7,473 nucleotides of DNA from Nanobdellati archaeon (GTDB lineage: Archaea; SpSt-1190), in the NCBI GenBank assembly GCA_015522095.1, contig WAMX01000084.1, forward strand, positions 1-7,473, given 5' to 3'. Under the pieces are notes generated by a model, which worked only from the letters and a program-made list of their open reading frames with translations, did no database searches and was not told the DNA's origin. Position 1 is the stretch's first letter. Each line of letters begins with the position of its first letter. A program made the translations under genes and the position numbers. Positions 6,418-7,473 of the stretch are shown one piece after another.

Positions 6418-7473
6418 TGCTCCCATGGCCGGAGCCCCAGCGTGAACCTTGCGACCTCTGGGTTGCCGTGCCTGGAGAACCACCCTTCCTTGTCCTCCAC
6501 GAGATTTACCTGTTCCCCGAGCGGCGCGACCTTCTCGACCGCATAGAGCCTCCCCTCCCTCTCAAAGACTTTCCCGTGGGCGGCGCGGAACCTCTTTGCG
6601 TGCTCCTCCAGCTTCACGGGCGGCCCCTCCACTTCCATCTCGCTGACCTGCTCGACCCTGACAACCACCCACACCTTCTCCCCAACAACGACCACCCAGT
6701 CCTTTATCCTGTGCCCCTTCAGGGAGCGGGCGAGTTTCCTTGCCCGCCTCTTTGCCCACCCCCATACCGCATCCTCCGGGAGCTCCGGCCTCTCAAGCTC
6801 CACTACTTCCACCGCGCTCATATCCGCCCGTCCGGGCGCCTTCGGAAAAAAGAACTCCTCTCCCGGCGCTTTCAGGTACTCACCCGCCGCCTCCCTCAGC
6901 AGCTCGAATTTCTCCCTGCTCAGGGAAGCGAGCACATTCCTCTTTTCATCCACGGGGTCGCTTTCGCGCACCGGCCACTTCCAGCCGCGCACCTCCCTCA
7001 GGAGCTTTATGAAGCTCCCTCTCCCTGCCACGAGGACCTCCATGGCATACGCGCTCAGCCCCTCAACCTTCAGGTCCGCCCCGTACATCCCTATCCCCTT
7101 GCAGAACTGCTTGAACACCCTTATCTGGTCCTTTACGGCCTCCGGAAGCCCTGATACCCATTCAACATGCCACCTGCTCCTGTCCGCTGCGGAGCGGACC
7201 TCCTTCGAGTCGTAGGCGGGCACGAGCTCAACCCTCACACCCCTGTACTCCACGCTCACATAGGGGTGCTGGGAATACTCCACCTCGGGCTTCCCGAGCT
7301 CCGAGGCTATTTTCTCGAGCAGGGGGAGCTTTTCCTCCAGGTCATCGCCCTCCCTGAAGAGCAGGAAGAAATCAAGGTCTCTGAGGGGCTTGATGAAGGT
7401 CCCCTTTGCAACGCTCCCCCCGAGGATGACCCTGCCGTGATGCCTCTTTATGACCTCCATCACCTCATCTGCC
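6414..7473 (-). CDS. cca: CCA-adding enzyme, tRNA nucleotidyltransferase (archaeal class I; N-terminus cut by window edge)
   Basis: This enzyme adds or repairs the 3' CCA end of tRNAs from CTP and ATP without a nucleic acid template. About 352 codons are in the window and the frame stays open to the edge, so the usual N-terminal helical stretch is missing here. A GTG at 7463 is only an internal codon. Numbering from that codon, the polymerase signature is G-G-S-V-A-K-G-T at 15-22 and R-D-L-D-F-F at 28-33 (metal-binding Asp29, Asp31). The third carboxylate lies in V-E-L-V-P-A-Y at 78-84 and is Glu79, where the Archaeoglobus enzyme has Asp. D-P-V-D-E-K-R-N-V at 169-177 and E-G-P-P...A-K-R-F at 279-292 are further family blocks. 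The C-terminus ends in R-P-W-E-H and appears shorter than the Archaeoglobus enzyme, lacking its last tail helices. The stop is TAA at 6414-6416. Identification is secure. Confidence 0.93.
   Translation of the reverse strand, partial: ADEVMEVIKRHHGRVILGGSVAKGTFIKPLRDLDFFLLFREGDDLEEKLPLLEKIASELGKPEVEYSQHPYVSVEYRGVRVELVPAYDSKEVRSAADRSRWHVEWVSGLPEAVKDQIRVFKQFCKGIGMYGADLKVEGLSAYAMEVLVAGRGSFIKLLREVRGWKWPVRESDPVDEKRNVLASLSREKFELLREAAGEYLKAPGEEFFFPKAPGRADMSAVEVVELERPELPEDAVWGWAKRRARKLARSLKGHRIKDWVVVVGEKVWVVVRVEQVSEMEVEGPPVKLEEHAKRFRAAHGKVFEREGRLYAVEKVAPLGEQVNLVEDKEGWFSRHGNPEVARFTLGLRPWEH

Noticed and set aside
6417..7154. Plus-strand open frame of 245 codons opposite the CCA-enzyme gene.
   Set aside because: Pro/Leu/His-rich, no motif, and antisense to a securely identified enzyme.

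Overview
The window is archaeal. It carries a class I archaeal CCA-adding enzyme, a PAC2-family proteasome assembly chaperone homologue, and a TadA/TadC-type secretion and pilus machine with a class III signal-peptide prepilin. Two gene starts lie about 25 bases below TATA-like boxes, as expected for archaeal leaderless transcripts, and Shine-Dalgarno sites occur inside the operon. The DNA is GC-rich, with GTG starts among the ATGs. I cannot name the lineage. The type IV pilus gene set fits euryarchaea that use EppA-type prepilin peptidases, or DPANN relatives (low confidence).

All supported genes lie on the minus strand, so they read from the right edge to the left. From 7473 to 6414 is a CCA-adding enzyme (tRNA nucleotidyltransferase) whose N-terminus is cut off by the window edge. 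From 6387 to 5722 is a PAC2 protein with its own likely promoter and an HbYX-like tail (Met-Phe-Val). A 49-base gap holds a strong TATA box (5693-5700), and from there an operon runs off the left edge. Its genes are a secretion ATPase with a long helical N-terminal extension (5672-3333), two TadC/GspF-type membrane platform proteins (3403-2531 and 2531-1419), a secreted cysteine-rich protein (1422-679), a class III prepilin (679-41), and the first codons of another prepilin-like gene (44-1).

The operon genes overlap by 1 or 4 bases (TGATG, GTGA, ATGA). The exception is a longer, roughly 70-base overlap between the ATPase and the first membrane protein. Together they look like an archaeal type IV pilus or secretion apparatus: a cytoplasmic ATPase drives a membrane platform that moves pilin subunits out of the membrane. 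The second platform protein carries an extra beta-rich domain predicted to lie outside the cell, and the cysteine-rich protein is also exported. The unusual points are therefore the modified ATPase, the platform protein with an external domain, and the associated secreted protein. No prepilin peptidase is visible in the window. The two genes to the right are housekeeping genes and probably not functionally tied to the pilus. No RNA genes, CRISPR arrays, insertion sequences or long repeats were seen. No stretch longer than about 50 bases lacks a gene.
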